From Chloroflexia bacterium SDU3-3 (lineage in GTDB: Bacteria > Chloroflexota > Chloroflexia > Chloroflexales > Roseiflexaceae): a stretch of DNA of 64,000 bases. The notes beneath the pieces are model-generated. The model was not told the DNA's origin, did not search any database, and worked only from the letters and a program-made list of their open reading frames with translations. The stretch's first letter is position 1, and every line of letters starts with the position of its first letter. Made by a program: the position numbers and the translations under genes. The stretch spans positions 1 through 64,000 of the forward strand of contig WBOU01000018.1 in the NCBI GenBank assembly GCA_009268125.1, in the 5' to 3' direction. Shown here piece after piece: positions 43,426 through 51,947 of this stretch.

Positions 43426-43755
43426 GTGTTTGGAAGTGGTAGTGTGATGTCGTCGATCAGTTGCACGAGGACACTTGGTAGAGCAACGTACTGTAATTGG
43501 CGAGCAAGCAGGCTGCGTTGGTGCTAGGATGAAGCAGGAACGTTGTGGTGATGATGCTTGCGCGTTTTGTACTAGTGCAACTGACAGAAGAATGATAGCA
43601 CAGCCCGCCTACCTTGCCTATGCCATATAGGTCATATCTGGAGTATGCTACTAGGACTAGGGTTGAAGTAGTCCAAAAGTAGTGTTTCTGATCAAAAAAT
43701 AAAAGCGCCAGCGGCTGGCAGGCCACTGGCGCTTGCTGATCAATGGGCGGCATGC
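43426..43755. other. Intergenic region between convergent genes
   Basis: 330 bases without a supported gene. The right part holds the intrinsic terminator of the MshEN-like gene (43693-43734). Confidence 0.5.
43693..43734 (-). terminator. Intrinsic terminator of the HD-GYP/MshEN operon
   Basis: AAGCGCCAG (43703-43711) pairs with CTGGCGCTT (43726-43734); on the minus strand the stem is followed by TTTATTTTTT. It lies 21 bases past the stop of the MshEN-like gene. Confidence 0.88.
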
Positions 43756-44340
43756 CTAGAAGCGCACGAACATCCAGTTGTTCAACAGTTCGTTCACCTG
43801 ATCGCGCGTGAGGATGCGGTCGTACACCAGTACCTCGCCAAAAGGGATGGCCTCGCCATTCTGGCGCATCATCGTCTGCACATACAGTGCCCGCGCCAGC
43901 TGGCTGGGCGAGAGCAGGCCCTGGTGCAGCAGCCACTCGCCCATGTGGTTGGGGGCGCGGTAGTGCGGCGAGAGCATGCGCTCGATGCCCTGGATGACCA
44001 AGGTGGCAGCCAAGCCATGGGCCGAGATGCCCATCTGCTGCACGAGCAAGTCGCCAAGCATCGGCGGCGGCAGGATGGACTTCCAGGTTTTTTGGATGTC
44101 GAGCGCCTCTTGGATCTGCTCGGGGTAGGCGTAGCCAAAACCATACAGGTATTGGCCGATCGTCGTGGCCTCCGACTTGAGCGGGATGCGGCGAATATTG
44201 TTCTGCAGCGGCGGCGCGATACGGTAGGTTTCCTTGAGCATATGCGCCGCATTGATCAGCACATGGGAAGGAAGTTGTTTTGATGTCAACACGCGCTCCT
44301 GATAGCTCGTTTTATCCAGTGTTAGTGAAAACGTTGCCAT
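43756..44340 (-). CDS. MshEN-like repeat protein (four motifs, 194 aa), downstream of HD-GYP
   Basis: After an N-terminal ~60 residues the protein has four MshEN-like units: IGQYLYGFGYAYPEQIQEAL, LGDLLVQQMGISAHGLAATL, MGEWLLHQGLLSPSQLARAL and FGEVLVYDRILTRDQVNELL. None keeps the Arg of the RLGxxL cyclic-di-GMP motif, so nucleotide binding is uncertain; the fold is more secure than the ligand. Start 44340 has AAGGAG upstream. The gene lies 22 bases after an HD-GYP gene on the same strand and ends at an intrinsic terminator, so the pair forms a two-gene operon. A role as receptor or partner of the HD-GYP enzyme is an inference from this pairing. Confidence 0.65.
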   Translation of the reverse strand: MATFSLTLDKTSYQERVLTSKQLPSHVLINAAHMLKETYRIAPPLQNNIRRIPLKSEATTIGQYLYGFGYAYPEQIQEALDIQKTWKSILPPPMLGDLLVQQMGISAHGLAATLVIQGIERMLSPHYRAPNHMGEWLLHQGLLSPSQLARALYVQTMMRQNGEAIPFGEVLVYDRILTRDQVNELLNNWMFVRF

Positions 44341-44362
44341 TGCGGACTCCTTCAGAACAATG

Positions 44363-45496
44363 CTACGGCGTGTTGGCGGTAAGCATGGTAGTAAATATAT
44401 GGACAAGCTGCGGGTCGAAGTGTTGCCCCGCCTGCGACTGGATCTCTCGGAGCGCGGCCTCTTGCGACCATGCTTGCTTGTAGGGCCGGTGGTGGGTCAG
44501 CGCATCGTAGACATCGCAGACGGCGAAGAGCCGCGCGGCCAGCGGTATAGCGTTGCCTGCGATCCGCGCGGGGTACCCGGTGCCATCCCAGCGCTCGTGG
44601 TGGGCCGAGATCACGGCGAGCGCGGTCGAGGGCAAAAAGGCCAGCTCCTGCGCGAAGGTGAGGCCAATCTGCGGGTGCATTTGGATCAGGGCGAACTCCA
44701 GCGGGTTGAGCTTGCCTGGCTTCTGCAGGATGGCATCGGGGATGCCGATCTTGCCGATGTCGTGCAGGTAGGCACCCCAGCGAAGCGCCCGCAGCGCGTG
44801 TGCGTCGAGCCCGGCACGCCGCCCCAGCTGGATGGCGAGGTTGGTGACGCGGTCGGTATGTCCTTTCGTCTCGGCGTCGCGATGCTCGAGCGCCAGCCCA
44901 AGAGCGCGCAGCGATGCTTCGCGGGTCTGCCGTAGCGCCGACTCGCGGTCGAGGCGCGCCGTCAGGTGCGATAGCTCGCCAGCGATCAGCATCAGCATGG
45001 TGGCGTCTATCGTGCTCCAAGGCTGCGGATCGTAGCTGTACATCACCAGTGCCCCTGCGAGCAGGTGCATCTTGTCGTAGATAGGGGCGATGGCGATGCT
45101 GCTCACCCCAATCTGAGCCAGCGCATGGGCCTTTGGCTCGACCTGGGTATCATCGACGAAGATGACATTCGGCATGGTGCAGAGCGTCTGCCCAAGAATT
45201 GCATCGATCACTTGGCCGTGGATGAGAATGTGATCGATACCTGGCCGCGCAGGTGGCTGCCCCACATTGGCGCAGATCTGGAATGCGGTGTCGGTCTGTT
45301 CAAAGTACATTGCGCCATCGGCCTGCGCCAGCGTGATCAGATGATGGAGCAAAGGGATAATAGCGCTAGGCAGATCCGGTGCGCTGATTGCGATCCGGGT
45401 GAGCTCGGCGATAAGATTAGCCCGCTGATCGCGCAGCGCTGGCTCGATGTATGGGATCGCTTGGATTTGCTCATAACATGTACATGTGAAAGACAT
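44363..45496 (-). CDS. GAF-HD-GYP cyclic-di-GMP phosphodiesterase
   Basis: 377 aa. Residues ~25-185 form a GAF-like sensor (MYFEQTDTAFQICANVGQP, VSSIAIAPIYDKMHLLAGALVMYS). The C-terminal HD-GYP domain has the HD pair in YLHDIGKIGIPD (His245-Asp246), HHERWDGTGYP at ~299-309 (the GYP motif) and LFAVCDVYDALTHHRPYK, all residues needed for activity. These enzymes hydrolyse cyclic di-GMP to GMP. No GGDEF gene is in this window. The following gene on the same strand encodes a MshEN-like protein. The start is placed at ATG 45496 (MSFTCTCYEQ); an upstream GTG at 45511 is possible and the ribosome binding site is weak. Confidence 0.87.
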   Translation of the reverse strand: MSFTCTCYEQIQAIPYIEPALRDQRANLIAELTRIAISAPDLPSAIIPLLHHLITLAQADGAMYFEQTDTAFQICANVGQPPARPGIDHILIHGQVIDAILGQTLCTMPNVIFVDDTQVEPKAHALAQIGVSSIAIAPIYDKMHLLAGALVMYSYDPQPWSTIDATMLMLIAGELSHLTARLDRESALRQTREASLRALGLALEHRDAETKGHTDRVTNLAIQLGRRAGLDAHALRALRWGAYLHDIGKIGIPDAILQKPGKLNPLEFALIQMHPQIGLTFAQELAFLPSTALAVISAHHERWDGTGYPARIAGNAIPLAARLFAVCDVYDALTHHRPYKQAWSQEAALREIQSQAGQHFDPQLVHIFTTMLTANTP

Positions 45497-46325
45497 AGCC
45501 TGTGGCCCCACACATTTTCAGGCTCTACGCGGCTGCGTAACGATGCGTTGCTGTATGTCCGGTGCGTTGATATAGTACGTAATATTGCTACCAATGTATA
45601 ACCGATCCGGTAGCGGCTTTTGTGCCCCCTAGATAGGCTCCTGTTGGCGTTTGTGCATTTATTCACTAGGGCAGAGCGTATATCAGCCTAAGCGCTGCGG
45701 CTGTTGTATGTTTCACGTACAAGCTGCAGCTACCCTATCGGTTGTGGGGACGCCTTGGTACCCTATATGCTCTACCTGCTGCTTCGCGATACCGCTAGGA
45801 TCATGCGGTAGGGCTTGAGCGTGCGCTGCCCCGCATGCAAATGACGACCGACCGAGGTGTTTGGCTCCCGCGCTTGCTCGCCCTGTAGTTGTTGCCGGAG
45901 GCAGTAGCTACGGCCTATGACGCTTCTCTGCCATGGTGCTGCTTACACAGCAAACCATGCTCTTTTGGGTTCAAGCCGTATGCTAGGCATGAACGCGCTG
46001 GGCTTCTGCGCCTCAAGGCGAGCATCCGTAAATAGTTTGGGTGTAGAATAATCATACACCATCACTGGCCTTTTTTGTAGGGCCAAATGGGCGTATTCTG
46101 CCTTCTTTGTCAGATTTTGCGGGGGTGTAGTAGTGGGATGGAAACGATGAAGGGTGTTCTTGTTTCGATCAGGCGGTATATTTCTACCCACGAGGTATTG
46201 TAGCAAATTTCTAGTGCTCTATTTGCGTATGTTTAGGTCATATATTGTATCAATTCTTGGTAGATCGGCTGTTGGTCGATCGGCCAGGATGAGGTTCGCT
46301 ACCACGGTGTATAGCTGGAGATTTT
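45497..46325. other. 830-base gene-poor region
   Basis: No coding frame here has a recognisable domain or codon bias. It has AT-rich patches (45540-45600, 46010-46300). A perfect 6-bp inverted repeat GGTGTA-N9-TACACC lies at 46040-46060. Around 45690-45740, GCTGCGGCTGTTGTATG and TACAAGCTGCAGC could pair imperfectly, so a structured RNA cannot be excluded, but I recognise none. Confidence 0.4.
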
Positions 46326-46328
46326 ATG

Positions 46329-46829
46329 ATGAGCGATGATCTCTACGATCAGGTGCGGCGGGCGGTGGTGCAGCTGCTGGGGCCTCGCCCTAGCCCCGAG
46401 CGCAGGCTGCAGCTGGCGCGCGAGCTACGCGCCCTGGCAGATCAGCAGGAGCGCATGGCGGCCCGCGAGGGCGGCGGGGCCGCGCCCGCCACCGCTGCAC
46501 CCGCCGCTGCCGAGCGTGTGCCGGGGATGTACATCCGCATCGCCTACGACCCCGACCCACTTACCGGTGCGCGGCGGGTACGCTTCTCGATTGGCAAGCA
46601 GATCTGGTACGAGCTGGGCAGCCCCGAGCGGATTGATGCGCAGCGGGTGGGCGGCGAGATCTGGGTGGTCTCGGCGCTGTCGGGCAAGGTCGGCTACCAG
46701 CTGATGATGGGCGGGAGCCTGCCGAGCTGCATTGTGCCCGACAGCTCGCCGCTGGCGCAGCTGGGCCCTGGCCGCTACGCCATGCGCATGCGGGCAGGCG
46801 CGGCGGTGGTGGGCGAGCGGGTTGCCTAG
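46329..46829 (+). CDS. Conserved-looking hypothetical protein
   Basis: 166 aa, soluble, unrecognised. A charged N-terminal helix (LYDQVRRAVVQLL...RRLQLARELRALADQQERMAA) is followed by an Ala/Pro linker and a beta-rich C-terminal domain beginning YIRIAYDPDPLTGARRVRFSIGKQIWYELG. The frame has the strong third-position GC bias of neighbouring genes, which is my main reason for believing it. Start ATG 46329 follows ATG 46326; no clear Shine-Dalgarno. It stands alone and is convergent with the aldehyde dehydrogenase gene. Function not inferred. Confidence 0.6.
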   Translation: MSDDLYDQVRRAVVQLLGPRPSPERRLQLARELRALADQQERMAAREGGGAAPATAAPAAAERVPGMYIRIAYDPDPLTGARRVRFSIGKQIWYELGSPERIDAQRVGGEIWVVSALSGKVGYQLMMGGSLPSCIVPDSSPLAQLGPGRYAMRMRAGAAVVGERVA

Positions 46830-46848
46830 CCCCTCCTGCCCACGGCTG

Positions 46849-48285
46849 CTATACGCCGATGTAGACGGTCTTGGTGCGCGTGTAGAACTCGACTGCGGCC
46901 TGGCCCTGCTCTTTGAAGGTGTTGGCGCTGGAGTGCTTGAAGCCGCCAAAGGGTGCCTGCAGCGCCAGCCCCGAGGTTGGCTCGTTCACCTTCACCACCC
47001 CGGCGTCAACGCCGCGCGCGAACTGCATCGCATAGGCCAGGTTGTTGGTGACGATCCCCGCCGCGAGGCCAAACCCGATGCCGTTGGCTTTCTCAAGCGC
47101 ATCGTCGAAGCTGCGGGCGCGGATGATCCCGATCACTGGGCCGAAGATCTCTTCTTGGGCGATCTGCATTCCTGGGTCGACATAATCAAATACCGTCGGC
47201 TGAATAAAGAACCCCTCGCCTAGAGCTGGCGCACCCCCTGCGATCAGCTTTGCGCCCTCCTGCACACCGATTGCGATATAGTCGAGATCGGTCTGCAGCT
47301 GGGCCTCGCTCACGGCTGGCCCCATCTGGATGCCCTGAGCCATGCCATCGCCCACGCGCAGCGTGCGCGCGGCCTCGGCCAGCGCCTGGGCGAAGGCGTC
47401 GGCAATCCCATCCTCGACAATCACGCGGCTGGTGGCGGTGCAGGCCTGGCCAGTTAGGCCGAAGCCGCCTGTCACCGCCAGCGCGACCGCCCGGCTAATG
47501 TCGGCGTCATTCAGCACCACCAGCGGGTTTTTGCCCCCCATCTCCAGCTGCACGCGGGTGAGGTTGGCCACCGCCTTGGCGTAGATGCTGGTGCCGACCC
47601 GATGCGACCCGGTGAAGCTGACCCCCTGCACATGCGGGCTGGTGACGATCGCCTCGCCCACTGTGCTGCCATCGCCGACCACTAGGTTGAGCACACCGCT
47701 AGGCAGCCCGGCCTCGACCAAGATCTCCACGAGGCGCAGCGCGGTCTCGGGCACCTGCTGGGCTGGCTTGAACACCACGGTGTTGCCGTAGGCTAGGGCC
47801 GGCGCGATCTTCCACGCCGGAATAGCGATTGGGAAGTTCCAGGGCGTGATCAGGCCCACCACCCCGAGCGGCTCGCGCTGGGTGTAGAGCAGCTCCTCGC
47901 GCACATTGCCGGGGATCACGCTGTCGTGGCTGCGCCAGCCCTCGCCACCGTAGTAGCGGAAGATGTCGCGCGCACGGGTGACCTCGCCCTTGGCCTCGGC
48001 AAGGGTCTTACCCTCCTCGCGGGTAAGCGTGGCCGCGAGCATATCCATGCGCTCGGTGATCAGCTGGCTGGCGGTGTGCAGGATGGCCCCGCGCGCGGGC
48101 GCGGGCGTGCTGGCCCAGGCGGGGAATGCCGCCCGCGCTGCGGCGATGGCCTGATGGGCGTCGGCGCTAGTGGCAAGCGGGAAGGTGCCGAGCTGCTCGC
48201 CGCTGGCCGGGTTGGTGTTGGGGAAGGTTGCCCCATCCGATGCGGCGACCCACTCGCCGCCAATGTAGTTGTGAAACGCAGGCAT
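46849..48285 (-). CDS. NAD(P)+-dependent aldehyde dehydrogenase
   Basis: 478 aa, the class length. Catalytic residues: Glu in QLEMGGKNPLVV, Cys in GLTGQACTATSRV, Asn in TPWNFPIAIPAWKIAPAL, and the coenzyme motif SFTGSHRVGTSIY; LQAPFGGFKHSS ends the protein. Closest in pattern to alpha-ketoglutarate-semialdehyde/succinate-semialdehyde-type enzymes; specificity is not assignable. The start is the ATG at 48285 (MPAFHNYIGGEW), since the 62 residues upstream are unlike the family. It is transcribed away from a TetR gene with a 129-base shared gap, a typical repressor/target divergon. Confidence 0.88.
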   Translation of the reverse strand: MPAFHNYIGGEWVAASDGATFPNTNPASGEQLGTFPLATSADAHQAIAAARAAFPAWASTPAPARGAILHTASQLITERMDMLAATLTREEGKTLAEAKGEVTRARDIFRYYGGEGWRSHDSVIPGNVREELLYTQREPLGVVGLITPWNFPIAIPAWKIAPALAYGNTVVFKPAQQVPETALRLVEILVEAGLPSGVLNLVVGDGSTVGEAIVTSPHVQGVSFTGSHRVGTSIYAKAVANLTRVQLEMGGKNPLVVLNDADISRAVALAVTGGFGLTGQACTATSRVIVEDGIADAFAQALAEAARTLRVGDGMAQGIQMGPAVSEAQLQTDLDYIAIGVQEGAKLIAGGAPALGEGFFIQPTVFDYVDPGMQIAQEEIFGPVIGIIRARSFDDALEKANGIGFGLAAGIVTNNLAYAMQFARGVDAGVVKVNEPTSGLALQAPFGGFKHSSANTFKEQGQAAVEFYTRTKTVYIGV

Positions 48286-48414
48286 GGCATAAATCCTGTT
48301 CGCTCCGAGGTGCGTAGTGCATGCGATTATACTCGTTCCCAAGGGCTGCTTATGCGATGTCGGCGCTGTAGCTTTGACATATGTTTGGGTAGGGTGGTTA
48401 AAGAGAGGTTGTCT

Positions 48415-48990
48415 ATGCCCGCTATGCCAGAGCTCCCACCGATCAATGAGACCGCTGAACGTATACTGCAAGAGGCGTGGGTGCTGTTTCAGGCCAAGGG
48501 CTACCGTGGGGTCTCAGTCGATGAGATCTGCCAGCAGAGCAAGATAACCAAGCCCACGCTCTACTACTATTTTCGCAACAAAGAGGATCTGTACTTTCAA
48601 ATGATGCTTCGCCGCTTGCGTGGCTACCGCACCATTCTTGAGCGCGATGCACCACTTGCGGATCGGCTTGAGCAGCTCTGCGCGCATATTCTCTCACAGT
48701 TTCGGGTCAGCGTGCAGACCATGCTGCGCGATATGGATCATATTCATGAGGAGAGCTATCGTGTGCTGTTGAATCAGGCTTTTCAGAGTGAGTTTCTGGT
48801 GCCGATCGCGCATGCCATGCAAGAAGGGATCGAAAGCGGGGTTCTGCGCCCTGGCTCAAGCGAGCTTTATGCCTGGCTGTACCTAGGCATTATCAATACG
48901 TTTGTTGGCGAGCCGCATTCGCCTGCTGCTGATGTATTGATCGATATGTTCTTTTGTGGTGTTGGCCAGTGGGATCGAGGAGCAGAGTAG
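48415..48990 (+). CDS. TetR-family transcriptional regulator
   Basis: 191 aa. HTH at ~12-58: TAERILQEAWVLFQAKGYRGVSVDEICQQSKITKPTLYYYFRNKEDL, a clear TetR recognition helix (TKPTLYYYF). The C-terminal domain is helical and unassigned. AGAGAGG lies seven bases before ATG 48415. It lies divergent to the aldehyde dehydrogenase gene and may control it. I do not see a perfect palindrome in the shared gap. An intrinsic terminator at 49107 lies 116 bases past the stop. Confidence 0.85.
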   Translation: MPAMPELPPINETAERILQEAWVLFQAKGYRGVSVDEICQQSKITKPTLYYYFRNKEDLYFQMMLRRLRGYRTILERDAPLADRLEQLCAHILSQFRVSVQTMLRDMDHIHEESYRVLLNQAFQSEFLVPIAHAMQEGIESGVLRPGSSELYAWLYLGIINTFVGEPHSPAADVLIDMFFCGVGQWDRGAE

Positions 48991-49106
48991 AAGCTCTGAA
49001 CTTGGCATAACGGCCATTGTGCACGAGGTACGCGGCCCGTTGTGGTTACTCATGCATCTTGGCGAATTTGCTCGATAGCAGCGTTGGGCTGAATATATAC
49101 CAAGAT

Positions 49107-49137
49107 GCCGAGGCAGTGTAGCTGCCTCGGCCTTTTG
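49107..49137 (+). terminator. Intrinsic terminator
   Basis: GCCGAGGCAG (49107-49116) pairs with CTGCCTCGGC (49122-49131), five-base loop, then CTTTTGTTG. Follows the TetR gene and faces the AP2-like gene, which ends 70 bases further right on the opposite strand. Confidence 0.8.
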
Positions 49138-49207
49138 TTGAAAGAACCCAGGTAAGGAGGAAAATACGATAGATTTGGGGTTCTGAAAGGTTTTTAAGCC
49201 GCCGATG

Positions 49208-49720
49208 TTAGGCCGAAGCGCGGGTGGTGAAGGTGCCTTCTACCGCGGCTGCGTGGTAGGCAAGCGCTGCGCCGAGCGCGGCGGCCCGCCCGCCATATTT
49301 CATGTCGCTGAAGAACCGCGCGACGCGGGTCTCGCTGCCATTGTAGGCGCGCACATACCAGCCATAGGTGCGCTTTCGCGGGTGATCGATGCGCGAGATC
49401 CCGATCGGGCGGCCTAGAACGGCCCCGACCTGATCGGCGCGCACCCAGCGGCGCTGGCCCTCAACGAGCATTTCGGCGTAATCCCACGAGCCGTCGCGGG
49501 CGCGGCGCACCTGGAGCACAATGCCCCGCTGCCTGCCGGGCAGATCTACGACATCGCCGATCATCGGTGGTTGCGTGCGGATAAAGCGCCCCTGGCGTGG
49601 CTCGCCGCGCATGTTGCGATCGGCTAGCCGCTCGGCGGCACCCCTGGCGCGAGTGGTTGCTCGCTGTTCGGCTTCAATATGCCGAACCTCTTCTTCAGAG
49701 AGTTTTCGAATACGAGGCAT
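49208..49720 (-). CDS. AP2/ERF-like domain protein (putative DNA-binding)
   Basis: 170 aa, basic. After a charged helical start (~1-45) and a beta-rich middle (GDVVDLPGRQRGIVLQVRR...MLVEGQRRWVRADQVG), the C-terminal ~60 residues, IGISRIDHPRKRTYGWYVRAY..ARFFSDMKYGGRAAALGAALAYHA, follow the AP2 pattern: GxSR start, a W in the second strand, an RFFSD/KYGG turn and a C-terminal amphipathic helix with AA..A. In bacteria and phages AP2 domains are DNA-binding and often linked to homing nucleases or integrases; no nuclease motif is present here. It stands alone. The assignment is by pattern only; an unrelated small beta protein is possible. Confidence 0.5.
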   Translation of the reverse strand: MPRIRKLSEEEVRHIEAEQRATTRARGAAERLADRNMRGEPRQGRFIRTQPPMIGDVVDLPGRQRGIVLQVRRARDGSWDYAEMLVEGQRRWVRADQVGAVLGRPIGISRIDHPRKRTYGWYVRAYNGSETRVARFFSDMKYGGRAAALGAALAYHAAAVEGTFTTRASA

Positions 49721-50221
49721 AGGTTTATTCCGTTGGGACTACTTATATGAGATATTAACCATTATAACACGTTCGCGTTACCAAGATAGCACAGAACCCT
49801 AAAAATTATATGAGATTTTAATCTTTGCGCGTAACTCCTTTCGTGTGCGAGATAAGAAAGAGGTGAGCGGGTGCGCTTTTGGCGATGCGCGATAGGTTGG
49901 TAGGGTTGGGAAAAGTTGTTCCTAGAAGTTTCGATGGTCGAGTATAGCTGAAAACAATGCGGCTTCTGCCCCTAGCTGTTAGGGATTTTTCGTTGGGTTC
50001 CTCACATATCCAAAAATCTTCTAAGAAGCCGATGAGGATATTTTTGCCGCGATTGTGATATGACTGTTACTGGCTGCAGTTTGGATAGGCCGCCGGAGGA
50101 TGGTTCTGCCAGCGCGCCGAGCAATAGTATTGTATTGACCGCAAAGTATCGGCTGAAGTTACGCAGTAAAGCGGCGATCTTTCCCGATCGCCGCTTTACC
50201 AGCATTCGTGATTCCAGAGAG
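49721..50221. other. 501-base intergenic region
   Basis: AT-rich between the AP2-like and OsmC genes. The only structure I can support is the hairpin at 50167-50198. No gene. Confidence 0.45.
50167..50198 (-). terminator. Hairpin after the osmC-like gene
   Basis: TAAAGCGGCGAT / ATCGCCGCTTTA, 12 bp, eight-base loop, 24 bases beyond the OsmC stop on the minus strand. No T run. Confidence 0.6.
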
Positions 50222-50647
50222 CTAAAGCAGCTCGGCCTCCAGTGTGATCTTTAGGCCATTGCGCAGCAGGTTGGACACGGGGCACTGCTTCTCGGCCTCG
50301 TCGGCCAGGCGGGCGAATGCCTCGGCGTCAAGCCCTGGCACCTTGCCCTTGGTCACAAGGTGCATCGCGTTGATCGAGCCGTTGTCGAGCGTTATGGTGG
50401 CGCTGGTGGTGATGGTATCGGGCACGTGGCCTTGCTGGCTGAGGTAGTGCGAGAATGCCATGCTGAAACATGCCGCATGCGCTGCGGCGATCAGCTCTTC
50501 GGGGTTGGTGCCTTTGGCGTTTTCGAAGCGGGTGGCGAAGGTGAAGGGGGTCTCGTGTAGGACGCCGCTGGGCGCATCGATGATGCCCTTGCCATGGGGC
50601 AGATCGCCATGCCATGTGCCGCTTGCAGTTCGCTGGATAGGAGCCAT
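50222..50647 (-). CDS. OsmC-type peroxiredoxin
   Basis: 141 aa. Cys60 (AAAHAACFSMAFSHYL) and Cys122 (EKQCPVSNLL) occupy the two OsmC-family redox positions, and GTWHGDLPHGKG and FENAKGTNPEELIAAAH mark the true OsmC subfamily rather than Ohr. It reduces peroxides, often in osmotic or stationary stress. ATG 50647 has AGAGGAG eight bases before it; the frame continues 17 codons further without a reason to use them. It is unlinked to the ohr gene at 12.1 kb, and I find no copy of the TACC-N5-GTAGGTAG operator upstream. Confidence 0.88.
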   Translation of the reverse strand: MAPIQRTASGTWHGDLPHGKGIIDAPSGVLHETPFTFATRFENAKGTNPEELIAAAHAACFSMAFSHYLSQQGHVPDTITTSATITLDNGSINAMHLVTKGKVPGLDAEAFARLADEAEKQCPVSNLLRNGLKITLEAELL

Positions 50648-50802
50648 TACGGTTTCTCCTCTATGGGCCATCCCTCTCGCGAAGATGGCAACGTTCATCG
50701 CCTTGCTACGTGTTTGTGGTTGGGATGGATGTATCTTGGTGCCTGAATAGATCGAGCAAGCAAGTAAAATAGCATAGATCTAGTTTGAAGGGGGTCTTGA
50801 GG

Positions 50803-51030
50803 ATGCACGACACGCTGCTTCGCTCTATTGCGCGCCTACAGTCGCTTGGCCATCTGGTAGAACAGTCCAATGATGGATTCCTTATTCAGAACGCTCGGCA
50901 GCCCGATATTGGCCCAGAGAAGGTATCGCCTGAGCTGCTGGGCCTGTATGTGCGCATTGCCGAGATCGAGGCGATAACCTCTCTGGCGCGCGTGGCGGTG
51001 GCCGCATCGAGCCTTTCTTATGCCGAATAG
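50803..51030 (+). CDS. Small hypothetical protein (75 aa)
   Basis: Predicted 75 aa, all-helical, soluble: MHDTLLRSIARLQSLGHLVEQ, a short middle with PDIGPEKVSPELLGLYVRIAEIEAI, and an Ala/Ser-rich end. GGGGG and TTGAGG lie close to the ATG. The frame has coding-like third positions, and a 17-bp hairpin follows the stop, which supports it as a gene. No family recognised. Confidence 0.5.
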   Translation: MHDTLLRSIARLQSLGHLVEQSNDGFLIQNARQPDIGPEKVSPELLGLYVRIAEIEAITSLARVAVAASSLSYAE

Positions 51031-51055
51031 ATACCTATTGGCCCTGCCAGCGCGC

Positions 51056-51093
51056 AGCAGCCCCCGATCCCACAGGATCGGGGGCTGCTGCGT
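51056..51093. terminator. Strong hairpin between convergent genes
   Basis: GCAGCAGCCCCCGATCC pairs perfectly with GGATCGGGGGCTGCTGC around CACA. It lies 25 bases after the small gene and eight before the DUF5666 lipoprotein stop. Confidence 0.7.
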
Positions 51094-51101
51094 ATTGGTG
51101 G

Positions 51102-51947
51102 CTACTTGGCGGTAGCCATGATCTCGATCCGCTCGGCTGCAACCGTGTTGTCGCTGCGCTGGCCGGAGGCCATAATGGATGTGCCTGCGGTGATGTCGGA
51201 CAGGCTTGCGTCAGCCTGCTGGGTGACGGTGCCATCGCTGGCGAGCGTTACCGTGATGGTCTGGTTGTCCATAGTGGTGATGGTGATGCTGTCGCTTGAT
51301 ACCGATGCCACCGTGCCTACCACGCGGTCCTGCGGGCCATTGCCCGCCTGGGCGGTGCCGTTGGGCTGGGGCATGTCGCCCTGGCCGCCGCCGGGCCCGC
51401 CCTGGCCACGCGGGCCGCTGCCCGCCTGGGCGGTGCCGCTGGGCGCGGCCTGGCCGCCTGGCATCGCGTCGCTCATCACGCGCACCTGGGTGGCGGTGAG
51501 CGTGGTGCCGTCGAGCGTGCCCGATGCGCTCACATGCTTGCCGGTGGCGATGTCGGCTAGGGCGATGTTAGCCTGCTTGGAGATTGTGGTGGCGTCGCTG
51601 ACGGTTATGGTGACGCTCTGCTGCTGCTGATCCTCGACTGTGATGGTGCTGCCGCTGATGGCGGTGACCTTGCCGACCGCGCCCATCATGCCCTGCCCGC
51701 CGGGGCCGCCGCGCCCGCCCGGCCCGCCGTTTCTGGCGGTCTGGCTGTCGCTTGGTGCGCTGGCCTGGCCGCCCTGCTGGCCGAGCGCGCTGGTCTGGCC
51801 GCCCTGCCGGGCTTGGCTCGTGTCGGCGGGGGCGCTTTGGGCGGCGGGGGCGCTCTGGGTGCTGCCGGTGGCCGCCGCTGTGCCGCATGCGCCGAGGGCG
51901 AGGGCGATGCCGCCAATGAATACGCTGCGCAGAAACCGATGTTTCAT
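51102..51947 (-). CDS. Lipoprotein with two DUF5666-like beta domains
   Basis: 281 aa. Lipoprotein signal FLRSVFIGGIALALGAC (Cys ~21). Two similar domains follow Gly/Gln/Ala-rich linkers: GKVTAISGSTITVEDQQQQ...DIATGKHVSASGTLDGTTLTATQVRV (~88-160) and GTVASVSSDSITITTMDNQ...DITAGTSIMASGQRSDNTVAAERIEI (~208-277), the DUF5666 pattern of five or six short strands. Function unknown; the family is anchored outside the cell. The start is ATG 51947 (MKHRFLR), with GGAAGA upstream. The Gly-Pro-Gly-rich linkers (GGPGGRGGPGGQG) are low-complexity and may vary in length between strains. Confidence 0.78.
   Translation of the reverse strand: MKHRFLRSVFIGGIALALGACGTAAATGSTQSAPAAQSAPADTSQARQGGQTSALGQQGGQASAPSDSQTARNGGPGGRGGPGGQGMMGAVGKVTAISGSTITVEDQQQQSVTITVSDATTISKQANIALADIATGKHVSASGTLDGTTLTATQVRVMSDAMPGGQAAPSGTAQAGSGPRGQGGPGGGQGDMPQPNGTAQAGNGPQDRVVGTVASVSSDSITITTMDNQTITVTLASDGTVTQQADASLSDITAGTSIMASGQRSDNTVAAERIEIMATAK

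Noticed and set aside
47926-48414. Upstream extension of the TetR frame at 48.4 kb
   Set aside because: It overlaps the aldehyde dehydrogenase gene antisense; the TetR HTH begins shortly after ATG 48415, which has AGAGAGG.
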